From the NCBI RefSeq assembly GCF_005049105.1, contig NZ_SUKA01000001.1, forward strand, positions 744,001-808,000: a stretch of DNA of 64,000 nucleotides. The letters are read 5' to 3'. The stretch's first letter is position 1. The number at the start of each line of letters is the position of its first letter. This document shows positions 44,489 to 53,512 of this stretch, piece by piece. Source of the stretch: Sphingobacterium alkalisoli. GTDB taxonomy: Bacteria > Bacteroidota > Bacteroidia > Sphingobacteriales > Sphingobacteriaceae. The position numbers and the translations under genes were made by a program. The notes under the pieces were generated by a model that saw only the letters and a list, made by a program, of their open reading frames with translations, was not told the DNA's origin and ran no database searches.

Positions 44489-47400
44489 TTATAAGTTAAC
44501 ACTTAGACCCAAGGTAAATGATTTAGCAGGAGGGTAGTCTTCCCCTCGTGCACTGGCCAGCTCTGGATCCCAAAGCTTAAATTTCGACCACGTCAATAGA
44601 TTGGTGCCGACCAAAAAAATGCGGATGTTATTGGTCTTGATTCGGTTAGCCAGGTGCTTTGGAATGGAATAGCCGATGTCTACGGTTTTGAGACGTATGT
44701 ACTGTCCGTCACGCAGCCAATAGGTCGATTCACGAAAATTATTAGGGTTTGCTCCAAAACTTAAACGAGGATAAGAGGCGTTGGGATCTTCGGTGGCTGG
44801 GTCTCCGGAAATATCAGCCGAAATCCAACGGTTTTCACCCATCATACCTTTCATGACCTGTCCCCATTCACCTTCACTGAACGCATAAACAGTTTTTCCA
44901 TAGGTATAGAACGAGGACTTGCCTGCTCCCTGTAAGTGAAAGTTAACATCTAGTCCTTTCCAGCTGGCGGACGCACCTATACCGTAAATCAGATTGGGTC
45001 TTCTGGTGGCACCAACAACCACCCGGTCGCCGTCGTCGATCACACCATCTCCGTTAACATCTTTATACTTGATATCACCTGGCTGGTAGGCACCAAAAGT
45101 CTGCACTGGACTATTTCGAATATCGTCGTAGTCCTTAAAGAGACCTAAGGAAATTAGTCCTCTGTTTTGTTCGACACGGTAGCCTTCGCGATTTTGATAT
45201 CCATACACATTGTTTTCTTCATCTCTTTCTAGGGTAACATTTTTACTATATGTGATATTACTTCTGGCCGTTAAGTTTACCTCGCCGGCCCGTTGCTTGT
45301 ATTCAAAGCGCCCGTCAAATCCGCGAGACTGCACAGCACCCACGTTGGCTCTAGGTATGCTTTCTAAACCCACTATTGCAGGTAAAAACTCCCGTGACAT
45401 GTAGATGCCGGTACGTTCTTCATCAAAAAAATCAAGATTGGCAACGATTTTGTCTCGAAATAGCGCGATATCAAAACCGAGGTTCTGTTTCGTCGCCATT
45501 TCCCAGGTAACATATGGCGCGGCAACTTGTGAAAACCGCATGCCGCCGTAATACCTGTTCAAACCGTAATCGGCCCACTGATAGCCTCCTTCGGGTATCC
45601 AGGTGTTATTCTCGGTACGGCCAATTTCCGAGATAGTATACAAATAAGGGAAGCGCTCTCCGCCAGCTAACTGATCGTTTCCTACTCGTCCCCAGGAATA
45701 ACGGATCTTGAACATATTCATCCAATCGATATTCTCCTTGATCAAAGGCTCTTCCGATATATTCCAGGCACCTGAAACTGCAGGAAAAAAACCATATTGC
45801 TGCCCACGGGCAAAATTTTCTGAACCGGTATAGCCAAAATTGAAATCGACAGAATAACGGTATTTCCAGTTATAAGTCGCGCGACCAGCTAAACCCTGAT
45901 TCCTTCTGGATATCCCATTTTTGATATCACCACCAATGTCTACCGTACGCACGAACGCGTCATGGGTATATCGGACCACTCCTCCTAGATTATGGTTTCC
46001 TACGCGTCGGTCGTAATTAAACATCAGATCCAGGAATTCGAGTCTGTCACCAGTCGAAGTACTGGCCTGCTGTAACTCCTGAGGTGCTGAAACATGCGTA
46101 AATATAAGATTTCCATTTTCGTCGCGGGCACGTTCCGCACGCCACTGTTCCGGCCATTTACGACGTTGAATATTACTGTCGTTGTTCGTGTCAAAACCGA
46201 AAATTCCGCGCGCACGAAGTCCTTTTGTAATAAAATCGAAATTTTGTTCTAAGGTTACATTGGTCTGTATATTATTCCGCCAATTCTCATTATAACCTGT
46301 TTGCGTGGCCACTACCCAAGGATTTGTTTGGTTGCCGGTGCCGATAGCTGGTACACGTCCATCGGAGTACAGTACAGGGGTACGGATAGGAGAATAGCCG
46401 AAAAGTACCCCCCAGAAATCGGTATCTCCTAATCCCGGACTGTTCCGCTTGCTGAGTGAGCCCGCAACCCCCAACTTAAGCAATGTTGTTTTCGTGATGT
46501 TGATATCGGTGTTTGCTCGGTAGTTCCAGCGACCGTAATTGGCGTTGGTATTATAATCATCCTGTAGTGTCTCATCAATTTTGTACATCCCACCTTCATT
46601 GATATAGCTTCCCGAGACGAAATAGCGCGCGGTAGAACCGCCTCCGCTCATATTGAGGTTAGCTCGATAGGTCATGGCACCGTCATTCAATAGCAGGTCT
46701 TTCCAATCCACATTCGGGTATAAATCAGGATCCAGCCCCAGGCGTAAGATATCCAACTCTTCAGACTGGTAAATCGGTTCATGATTGCGGGTAATGCGTG
46801 CTTCATTCAGCAAGCTAGCGTACGTAACACCGTCTTCGAACTCGGGCGTGATGGTTCTCGTATTGTAGATGGTCTCATCCTTAAAGCTGATATTAATTTT
46901 GCCTTCTTTACCGCGTTTGGTTGTAATCAAGATAACACCGTTAGCACCTCTTGAACCATATATAGCGGTCACTGCCGCATCTTTCAATACGGTGAATGTC
47001 TCAATATCTTCAATATTGATTTCGTCCAGGTTACGCTCAATATTATCAACCAACACCAAGGCGGCGGATCCGCCGCCAAAAGTGGAGATTCCCCGAATCC
47101 AGAATTCAGAGATATTTTTGCCGGGCTGTCCGGATTGTATCATCGCCATGACACCGGGTACATTTCCAGCGAGTGCATTTGACAGGCTCGACGTGGGATT
47201 TGATTTCATATCGTTCACGTCTACCACGCTAACGGCGGCACTAAGTGATAATCTACTCTGAGGGCCAGTTCCCGTTACCACCACCTCGTCCAGCACGCTC
47301 ATCTCTGATTCCTGCAACGTGACATTAATATTGAATACATCTTTGACCAATATTTCTTGTTTGTCGTAGCCTACGTACGAGAACGTGAGCTTTTTATATT

Positions 47401-47602
47401 GTTCTACTTTTATTTTGTATTGGCCATTGTTATCTGTAACGGCACCTAAGCCCGGTGCATCTGTTACAAAAACACTGACACCAACTAAAGGTGTTTTTGC
47501 TGCGTCGACAACAACTCCACGTACTTCTACGATTTCCTGAGCCAGCGCACTTAAAGTGGCGCTGAGAAGTATCACACAGGTTAGTAAGAATCTATTTATC
47601 AT
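44489..47602 (-). CDS. SusC/RagA TonB-dependent transporter of PUL B
   Basis: Outer-membrane importer of 1037 residues. The signal peptide ends at ALAQEI. A carboxypeptidase-regulatory-like domain (about 25-105, VRGVVVDAAKTPLVGVSVFV) is followed by a TonB-box region (LDEVVVTGTG), a plug with VLKDAAVTAIYGSRGANG, and a barrel ending FTLGLSVNL. It is a close paralogue of the PUL A SusC at 23533; shared landmarks include FWIRGISTFG, FGYTGSENF, GRLGFDT-like loops and MFKIRYS. It has no STN domain. It is the second gene of the IPT/NHL, susC, susD, DUF4973 operon. Confidence 0.95.
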   Translation of the reverse strand: MINRFLLTCVILLSATLSALAQEIVEVRGVVVDAAKTPLVGVSVFVTDAPGLGAVTDNNGQYKIKVEQYKKLTFSYVGYDKQEILVKDVFNINVTLQESEMSVLDEVVVTGTGPQSRLSLSAAVSVVDVNDMKSNPTSSLSNALAGNVPGVMAMIQSGQPGKNISEFWIRGISTFGGGSAALVLVDNIERNLDEINIEDIETFTVLKDAAVTAIYGSRGANGVILITTKRGKEGKINISFKDETIYNTRTITPEFEDGVTYASLLNEARITRNHEPIYQSEELDILRLGLDPDLYPNVDWKDLLLNDGAMTYRANLNMSGGGSTARYFVSGSYINEGGMYKIDETLQDDYNTNANYGRWNYRANTDINITKTTLLKLGVAGSLSKRNSPGLGDTDFWGVLFGYSPIRTPVLYSDGRVPAIGTGNQTNPWVVATQTGYNENWRNNIQTNVTLEQNFDFITKGLRARGIFGFDTNNDSNIQRRKWPEQWRAERARDENGNLIFTHVSAPQELQQASTSTGDRLEFLDLMFNYDRRVGNHNLGGVVRYTHDAFVRTVDIGGDIKNGISRRNQGLAGRATYNWKYRYSVDFNFGYTGSENFARGQQYGFFPAVSGAWNISEEPLIKENIDWMNMFKIRYSWGRVGNDQLAGGERFPYLYTISEIGRTENNTWIPEGGYQWADYGLNRYYGGMRFSQVAAPYVTWEMATKQNLGFDIALFRDKIVANLDFFDEERTGIYMSREFLPAIVGLESIPRANVGAVQSRGFDGRFEYKQRAGEVNLTARSNITYSKNVTLERDEENNVYGYQNREGYRVEQNRGLISLGLFKDYDDIRNSPVQTFGAYQPGDIKYKDVNGDGVIDDGDRVVVGATRRPNLIYGIGASASWKGLDVNFHLQGAGKSSFYTYGKTVYAFSEGEWGQVMKGMMGENRWISADISGDPATEDPNASYPRLSFGANPNNFRESTYWLRDGQYIRLKTVDIGYSIPKHLANRIKTNNIRIFLVGTNLLTWSKFKLWDPELASARGEDYPPAKSFTLGLSVNL

Positions 47603-47631
47603 ACCATTCTCTAGCTTTAGTTTAATTTACA

Positions 47632-49089
47632 TTAGTTACTTTCATCCATTTCTTCGAGCGCTATTTTACGGATGCGGCGATTTGCCTGATCTCCGATATA
47701 AAAAGCACCTTCTTCCTCATTGTAGGCGATTCCCGAAGGTCTATCGAACCGGGCTTCCTGTCTTAAATCACCGTCCACGTACCCCCAGGGATCAGGGTTG
47801 ATGCTCGAACTGCCACGCCCGGCAAAGGTGGTTACACTACCCTCGGGTGTCAGTATACGGATGGCATGGTTGTGCTGGTCGGTGAAGTAGAAATCATACT
47901 CATCAGGTTTGCCTGCTGCGACGTATTCCGGATTTTTAACAAATACACCTTGATACGGATTACGCAGACGGACGGCGGAACCCACACCGTCTGCATAGCC
48001 CGCACTCCGCAGCTGCCCGCATACCAGATACGGTTGGTTGAATTGCTTCTTTTCCCAATTATAATCGATGCGAAGGATATAATGTTGATTAATAACGTTG
48101 ATATAGGCATAGTTTCCAGTTGGATGGATCATGATTTTATATTCCCATTGCGGATCATGTACCACAAATAGTTGTTTATAGTCTTTATTCCCGAGTCCTT
48201 CACTGAAATATTTATTTAGGTCAAAGCGAAAAAACTGTCCCTTGTCGTAACTGTTGAAATACATTTCCCCGTTGACCGGATGAACGGATGCACCGTTACA
48301 CTGTCTGTAGGTGGTAAGAATTTCCCTGTCTTGCCACTCCTTACTTCGTGATAGTCGATAGGTTGCTCGGTCATTTTCACCACCACGATCCTCGGCAATG
48401 ATCATATATTGGCCATCAACGGTGAAGTCTATACTTCTTGGGCGGTCGAAATCCGAACGCTTTTTCGTAACGGTGCTATCCTCGAAATTCACCAGATATA
48501 GCCCATTGTTAAAGTCAAATGTCATCCATAGGTGTTTTGGATTGAGCGGGTCGAATTTAAAAAAGGAGGGTTCCCAGAATCCGCTGGCCATCTTATTCTG
48601 ATCTGCATCCTTAAATTTTCCATCTCGCCAGGGTTCATCTCCCCGGTCGTTACGGTATCCGATAACCGTGGATACCACTAACTTGCGCTGATAGTCAAAA
48701 GGTACTTCCGATTTACCTATTACCTGTCTTTCATTATTCCCCACGCGTACTTCAATGTCTCCTCTATATGCTTGTCGTGGGACCAGGCAATAGAGTGATT
48801 CGCCCAGTACATTGATTACCTTGGCCTCTTTCCCCCCTATAAATACGGATATGTTTTTGAGATCGTTTCCAAAGTTCTGTCCGAAGATAACAAGGCGTTG
48901 CCCCATACCCCCAGACCGGGGGTTAAAATCAGATACCAGAACAGGCTTGGACGGATCAAAAGGCTGTGCCTCGACGACACTCGGTTGGTCATCTTTACAG
49001 CCTGTCACACTCAAGCTCAATGCGATAACGGCTGATAATATCCAGTAAAGGAGCCGGACGTTGCTTTTTTTTATATATTTAGTGCTCAT
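47632..49089 (-). CDS. IPT/TIG and NHL-repeat surface lipoprotein, first gene of PUL B
   Basis: Lipoprotein of 485 residues (lipobox SVTGC, then KDDQPSVVEAQPFDPSKPVLVSDF). An IPT/TIG domain (about 45-135, GGMGQRLVIFGQNFGNDL) precedes an NHL propeller (about 150-485) including VHPVNGEMYFNSYDKGQFFRFD, GSVTTFAGRG and the final FYIGDQANRRIRKIALEE. It is a paralogue of the PUL A protein at 26669, with the same residue pattern NPVYEEQGGDPYDYYFCDRDNH / NPEYVAAGKPDEYDFYFTDQHNH. Like that gene it is preceded by a long non-coding region (493 bp) with a 21-bp-spaced tandem repeat, here of different sequence. Confidence 0.85.
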   Translation of the reverse strand: MSTKYIKKSNVRLLYWILSAVIALSLSVTGCKDDQPSVVEAQPFDPSKPVLVSDFNPRSGGMGQRLVIFGQNFGNDLKNISVFIGGKEAKVINVLGESLYCLVPRQAYRGDIEVRVGNNERQVIGKSEVPFDYQRKLVVSTVIGYRNDRGDEPWRDGKFKDADQNKMASGFWEPSFFKFDPLNPKHLWMTFDFNNGLYLVNFEDSTVTKKRSDFDRPRSIDFTVDGQYMIIAEDRGGENDRATYRLSRSKEWQDREILTTYRQCNGASVHPVNGEMYFNSYDKGQFFRFDLNKYFSEGLGNKDYKQLFVVHDPQWEYKIMIHPTGNYAYINVINQHYILRIDYNWEKKQFNQPYLVCGQLRSAGYADGVGSAVRLRNPYQGVFVKNPEYVAAGKPDEYDFYFTDQHNHAIRILTPEGSVTTFAGRGSSSINPDPWGYVDGDLRQEARFDRPSGIAYNEEEGAFYIGDQANRRIRKIALEEMDESN

Positions 49090-49493
49090 AAAACACGATT
49101 TATTGGTTAAAATTTCATTTTTTTTTCAGCATGTAGATACACTAACATGACTGGGTTTCTTGTTCTCCAATCGTCAGATTGATTTTGAACATCGTACGGA
49201 TTTGATTAGCAATAAGTTTAATAGGAAGAGGACATTGCTAATAAATGAATGTCTGCCCCCATTCGGATCATGGTGGAGTAATGGGGAGCTCTCTCTTTTT
49301 TGTCTTCGAACAAGCTAAAATGCAGAGGTATAAGCGAAGAAAGAACCATAGTTCAAGCTTCGTATTCCTAGTCTTAATTAATGATGACATCATAAATTTT
49401 GATTTAACAATGATAAAATTGGTAGTTTATAATTTCCTTTACCCCTTGAAAGGAATTGTAAATTTCTTGTTATAGATAGTCTTCCAAAAGCAA

Positions 49494-49522
49494 TATCTAG
49501 TCAAAAAATAGTACTATCTGGT
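49494..49522 (-). promoter_or_regulatory. Tandem 21-bp repeat of the second type, upstream of PUL B
   Basis: TATCTAGT (49494-49501) and TATCTGGT (49515-49522) are 21 bp apart with an A-rich spacer ending AAAATAG, like the repeat at 50700. A GTTTATAA element (49425-49432) lies toward PUL B at the distance seen for the other operators, giving a leader of about 330 nt. Apart from this the 49090-49582 gap shows no gene. Confidence 0.5.
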
Positions 49523-49582
49523 ATTACTGTAGGTGTAGCTATGTTTTTTGATTTATAAATTTAATTTTTGCGTTATAACTGG

Positions 49583-50650
49583 TTACTTTTCCGTTTTAAA
49601 ATGGCGGGCCATACCAAATACAGGGAAACCGTCTTCGGTCCACTTCATTTCTTGCACACGGGGGCTCCGCGAATTTACCCCACCCGTTTCGTCGTTTGGT
49701 TTGGTGCGTGCGTGATAAATAAAACGATGCCTATTCTTTTGGCCCTCTGGTAGAATCATCAGGTTGCCTGTACCAAACACATTATCTTTAGGATTGGAAT
49801 GAAATACCGGCTCCGTTACTTTTTTCCAGGATGAGGGGTCAAGTAGATCGGATTTTACATCGGCATAAAGAAGTCCTACGTTATAAAATGGTGTCCAATT
49901 GCCACTGGCAGAATAGGAGATGAAAATTTTATCTTTATTTGGTGAATAGAATGATTGCGGAGCCTCATTAACATAGATGGGATAAGAGGTTCTTGTGCCA
50001 TCCGGATTAATCCATTGCCTTTCCCATTCATATTCAGGTGTCGAAATTAACACACGTTCAGAAGATAATGTCCAAGGGTTTTTCATTTTAGCGATATAGA
50101 TGTGTTGAGTTTCCTCTTCTATCCTTCTTTCTTTCCATCCGGACCAAACCATATACCAATCCTTATTTCGTTGAAACACGTTGGCATGTATGGCCCAATT
50201 GTTTGCACTATCTGTTTGGATCCGGTTTTTAAACGTAAAGTCGCCTATCAGCGGATCTGTATGACTATTTTCTATCACATAGATTTGATGGTTATCCATG
50301 TTGCCGTCGTCAGCGGCGTAATAGATATACCATTTTCCGTTTATACGATGTAATTCCGGACCCCATAAATGAAAAGCATTTGATTTATCTTGTGGTATCC
50401 ATACCTCTTTTTGCGTCGCGTTTCGCAGGTCTTCAAGTTGTGCTGTTTTCCAAATAACGACTTTATTCTCACTTCCTTGGGTATAGTAATAATATCCCTC
50501 GTGAAAGAATACGTAAGGATCTGATCCGAAATCTAATATTTGAATGGATCTTTTAGAAGCTTCTGTAGCATTTTCTTCCGCTTGATGGCAAGAAAAAAAA
50601 ATCATGAGAATAATCCCTACAAAAATAATTTTACTATAAAAGGTTTTCAT
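49583..50650 (-). CDS. GH43-family glycosidase, lipoprotein, with atypical second catalytic position
   Basis: Lipoprotein of 355 residues (lipobox IFFSC, Cys21) with one GH43 propeller. The base motif SDPYVFFHEGYYYY (Asp44) and the acid motif VNEAPQSFY (Glu229) are present. The family element usually reading WAIDGTVF reads WAIHANVF here, placing His155 where the pKa-modulating Asp is expected. The rest (YMVWSGWKER, NVGLLYA, IYHARTK) fits GH43 enzymes of the alpha-L-arabinofuranosidase type. The change may mark a subgroup or altered catalysis. The gene is on the same strand as PUL B, about 490 bp upstream of it, and has its own tandem repeat nearby. Confidence 0.85.
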   Translation of the reverse strand: MKTFYSKIIFVGIILMIFFSCHQAEENATEASKRSIQILDFGSDPYVFFHEGYYYYTQGSENKVVIWKTAQLEDLRNATQKEVWIPQDKSNAFHLWGPELHRINGKWYIYYAADDGNMDNHQIYVIENSHTDPLIGDFTFKNRIQTDSANNWAIHANVFQRNKDWYMVWSGWKERRIEEETQHIYIAKMKNPWTLSSERVLISTPEYEWERQWINPDGTRTSYPIYVNEAPQSFYSPNKDKIFISYSASGNWTPFYNVGLLYADVKSDLLDPSSWKKVTEPVFHSNPKDNVFGTGNLMILPEGQKNRHRFIYHARTKPNDETGGVNSRSPRVQEMKWTEDGFPVFGMARHFKTEK

Positions 50651-50699
50651 TGGCTAAAACGATATAGGTCAAAATTCAAAAAGATTTATTCGTCATAAT

Positions 50700-50742
50700 A
50701 GCAAAATCTGTTCATAAAATAGCAAAATCTGTTCATGAAAAT
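50700..50742. promoter_or_regulatory. Tandem 21-bp repeat of the second type, between GH43 and DUF4965 genes
   Basis: AGCAAAATCTGTTCAT occurs twice (50700-50715 and 50721-50736), exactly 21 bp apart and followed by AAAATAG and GAAAATC. It is the clearest copy of the second operator type. It lies 50 bp before the GH43 start and 262 bp before the DUF4965 gene, so either could be the target. Confidence 0.6.
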
Positions 50743-50925
50743 CAATCTAATATTTATTTTTTTGGTAGCTCACTTTCTTATAAAGGTGGGGGAGGGTACG
50801 ATGGATAGCTTGTTTTTTTAGTAACAACAACTTGAATAATTTTTGTTATTATTTGAATAGGATTTGCTCTTTATCCTAATTAATAAGCACTTTCTTTGTT
50901 ACTGTGAACCTGGTGGCGGAGGTAC

Positions 50926-50933
50926 TATATTTG
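50926..50933 (+). promoter_or_regulatory. Predicted -7 box of the DUF4965-type gene
   Basis: TATATTTG matches TAnnTTTG exactly, 70 bp before the ATG at 51004. The nearest TTTG upstream is 27 bp away rather than 19-21, so the promoter probably depends on an activator. No other feature is visible in the 50743-51003 stretch. Confidence 0.45.
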
Positions 50934-51003
50934 ATTAGCGCCAATGATAAACCAACATGCATAAACAACAGTATTATTTAATAATAACCAACAGCTTTTA
51001 TAA

Positions 51004-53484
51004 ATGATAAAGAAAATCAAAACTATCTTCGTGCTACTAGGAGTATTTCTATCGAGTTGTAATGCTCAAAAAGAAGAAGCGCATCTGGTGAGCGGCTTGA
51101 GAGCTCCCGCTTATCCACTTGTTACTATTGATCCCAATACCAGTGCCTGGTCCTATACTGACAACCTATATGACGAATCTGTTAAACATTGGACAGGGAG
51201 AAACTTTCCATTGCTAGGTGTTATTAAAGTGGACGGACAGTTATATCGGTTCATGGGAAAAGAGGAAGTAGAACTGTTGTCTTTAGCGCCAATGGGCGAT
51301 AACCTAGCGTGGAATGCACGTTATATCACGGCAGCTCCAAATGCCAATTGGAATACATTGGAGTTTGATGATACGGGATGGCGTGATGGGACAGCACCTT
51401 TTGGAACCAAGGTAAACGAACCCAGAACCGTTACAAATTGGGAAGATGAGAAGATATGGGTTCGCAGAGAAATTGTATTGGAGGAGGATCTCATAGGTAA
51501 GAATGTATATCTAGAGTTTACACATGATGATGATGCCACCTTGTATGTAAATGGAATGGAAGTGGTAAATACCGGAAATAAGACGGGTAAGAATACCAAA
51601 ATCAAATTATCAGATGAGGTCGTTAAAACATTAAAGAAAGGTAAAAATTTACTCGCAGGATATTGTCATAATAGGGTGGCGAACGGCTTTTTCGATTTTG
51701 GATTGTTCAAGGAAAAAGAAGGGCAAACTTTTTTTGCAAATACGGCAAAACAGATATCTGCCGACGTACAGGCTACACAGACGCACTATACGTTTACCTG
51801 CGGCCCGGTCGAGTTAAAAGTAACGTTTACTGCGCCCATGTTCTTGGACAACTTGGAGTTAATGTCTCGACCTGTCAATTATCTTACTTACGAAGTTAAA
51901 GCGAGTGATAAGCAAGAGCACCAGGTAGAGATCTATTTTGAGGCTTCTCCTAATTGGGCTTTAGATTCTCCATTGCAGGAATCGACGACAGAAGCTTTTG
52001 AAGATAATAACTTGGTATTTTTGAAGACAGGGAGCAAAAGTCAGGATATATTGGGCAAGAAAGGGGATGATTTGCGGATTGATTGGGGTTATTTTTATAT
52101 GGTAGCTGATAAGCAGAATACGACCTATCAGATTGGTGAAAGTAGTGCGATCCGTGCATCGTTCATTAAGAATTCCGAAGCTGCAGTAGAAAAAGGAACG
52201 GGTAAAAATCAATTGTCACTAACAAAAAAGATAACACTTAAAAATGAGTATACTGATAAGATTATGTTGGGATACGATGATGTTTTTTCTATTCAGTATT
52301 TTGGAGAAAATCTCAGACCTTATTGGAACGCGGAGGGTAAATCTTCTATTTTGGATGCTTTTCATAAGTCATATGACCAATATAACGATCTCATTGCGAA
52401 AAGTACCGTATTCGACCATAAGCTAATGTCCGACTTCAGCGAAGAAGGTGGTCAAGCTTATGCAGAATTGTGTGCTTTGGCGTATCGACAAGCTATCGCG
52501 GCACACAAGTTAGTTAAAGCCCCCAACGGCGATCTGTTATTGCTGTCAAAGGAAAATGATAGTAACGGTTCTATCGGCACAGTTGATGTCACTTATCCCT
52601 CGGCACCATTATTTTTGTACTATAACCCCGAGCTCGCAAAGGCGCTTATGAACTTTATCTTCTATTATAGTGAAAGTGGTAAATGGACAAAACCGTTTGC
52701 GGCGCATGATGTCGGTACTTATCCACTTGCCAATGGACAAACATATGGAGGTGATATGCCGGTTGAAGAGTCTGGAAATATGTTGATCTTAACACATGCA
52801 ATAGCTAAGATGGAAGGTGATGCTGCGTATGCAAAAAAACACTGGTCGGTATTAACAACTTGGGCCGACTACTTGGTGGAAAATGGCTTAGATCCCGAAA
52901 ATCAATTGTGTACTGATGATTTTGCAGGCCATTTTGCACACAATGCCAATCTATCCATCAAAGCTATATTAGGGATTGCGTCCTATGGCAAGTTGGCAGG
53001 AATGTTGGGCGAAACCAAGGTAGCTGATAAATATGTCGCCATAGCCAGGGAAATGGCGAAGGAGTGGAAGAGAATGGCAAAAGATGGCGATCACTATAAG
53101 CTAACTTTTGATAAGTCGAACACGTGGAGTCAGAAATACAATCTGGTGTGGGACAAGATATTTGATATGGATATTTTTGATGTAGATATTGCGCAAGATG
53201 AGATCGCTTATTATCTTACCAAACAGAATGTATATGGATTGCCATTGGATAGCCGTGAAACGTATACAAAATCAGATTGGATATTTTGGACCGCGACCCT
53301 GGCTCCCGACGTCGAAACGTTCAAGAAGTTTATATCGCCCGTGCATCGGTTTATGCACGAAACAACAGATAGGGTTCCGATGTCTGATTGGATCTATACG
53401 GACAAAGCAAATAGAAGGGGGTTTAAAGCGAGATCCGTTGTAGGGGGGTATTTCATTAAGATGTTAGAAAGCAAGGTGAAGTAA
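51004..53484 (+). CDS. DUF4964/DUF5127/DUF4965/DUF1793 (glutaminase A-like) lipoprotein enzyme
   Basis: Lipoprotein of 826 residues (lipobox LSSC, then NAQKEEAHL). A DUF4964-like start (about 27-90, LRAPAYPLVTIDPNTSAWSYTDNLYDE) is interrupted by an inserted beta-sandwich (about 100-235, FDDTGWRDGTAPFG, WVRREIVL, FTHDDDATLYVNGMEV) of the galactose-binding type. DUF5127 (about 240-470) and a helical barrel, DUF4965 plus DUF1793 (about 475-820), follow, the latter with HDVGTYPLANGQTYGGDMPVEESGNMLIL. Although often annotated as glutaminases after a fungal relative, PUL-encoded members with an (alpha/alpha)6 barrel are probably glycosidases; the substrate is unknown. It converges with the REC-AraC gene across a terminator overlapping both ends. 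Confidence 0.8.
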   Translation: MIKKIKTIFVLLGVFLSSCNAQKEEAHLVSGLRAPAYPLVTIDPNTSAWSYTDNLYDESVKHWTGRNFPLLGVIKVDGQLYRFMGKEEVELLSLAPMGDNLAWNARYITAAPNANWNTLEFDDTGWRDGTAPFGTKVNEPRTVTNWEDEKIWVRREIVLEEDLIGKNVYLEFTHDDDATLYVNGMEVVNTGNKTGKNTKIKLSDEVVKTLKKGKNLLAGYCHNRVANGFFDFGLFKEKEGQTFFANTAKQISADVQATQTHYTFTCGPVELKVTFTAPMFLDNLELMSRPVNYLTYEVKASDKQEHQVEIYFEASPNWALDSPLQESTTEAFEDNNLVFLKTGSKSQDILGKKGDDLRIDWGYFYMVADKQNTTYQIGESSAIRASFIKNSEAAVEKGTGKNQLSLTKKITLKNEYTDKIMLGYDDVFSIQYFGENLRPYWNAEGKSSILDAFHKSYDQYNDLIAKSTVFDHKLMSDFSEEGGQAYAELCALAYRQAIAAHKLVKAPNGDLLLLSKENDSNGSIGTVDVTYPSAPLFLYYNPELAKALMNFIFYYSESGKWTKPFAAHDVGTYPLANGQTYGGDMPVEESGNMLILTHAIAKMEGDAAYAKKHWSVLTTWADYLVENGLDPENQLCTDDFAGHFAHNANLSIKAILGIASYGKLAGMLGETKVADKYVAIAREMAKEWKRMAKDGDHYKLTFDKSNTWSQKYNLVWDKIFDMDIFDVDIAQDEIAYYLTKQNVYGLPLDSRETYTKSDWIFWTATLAPDVETFKKFISPVHRFMHETTDRVPMSDWIYTDKANRRGFKARSVVGGYFIKMLESKVK

Positions 53485-53512
53485 AAAGGGGTAAAATCCC
53501 TTTTTACTTCAC
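53476..53512. terminator. Bidirectional terminator overlapping both gene ends
   Basis: A perfect 15-bp stem, GTGAAGTAAAAAGGG with its complement, and a 7-nt loop. It has A/T tracts on both sides of the GGG/CCC core. Its arms include the last codons of the DUF4965 gene and the stop codon of the REC-AraC gene, which are only 24 bp apart. Confidence 0.8.

Noticed and set aside
49245..49475. Open frame of 76 codons in the gap upstream of PUL B
   Set aside because: No family features, low-complexity composition, and it runs against the predicted leader of PUL B; the stretch is better explained as control DNA.
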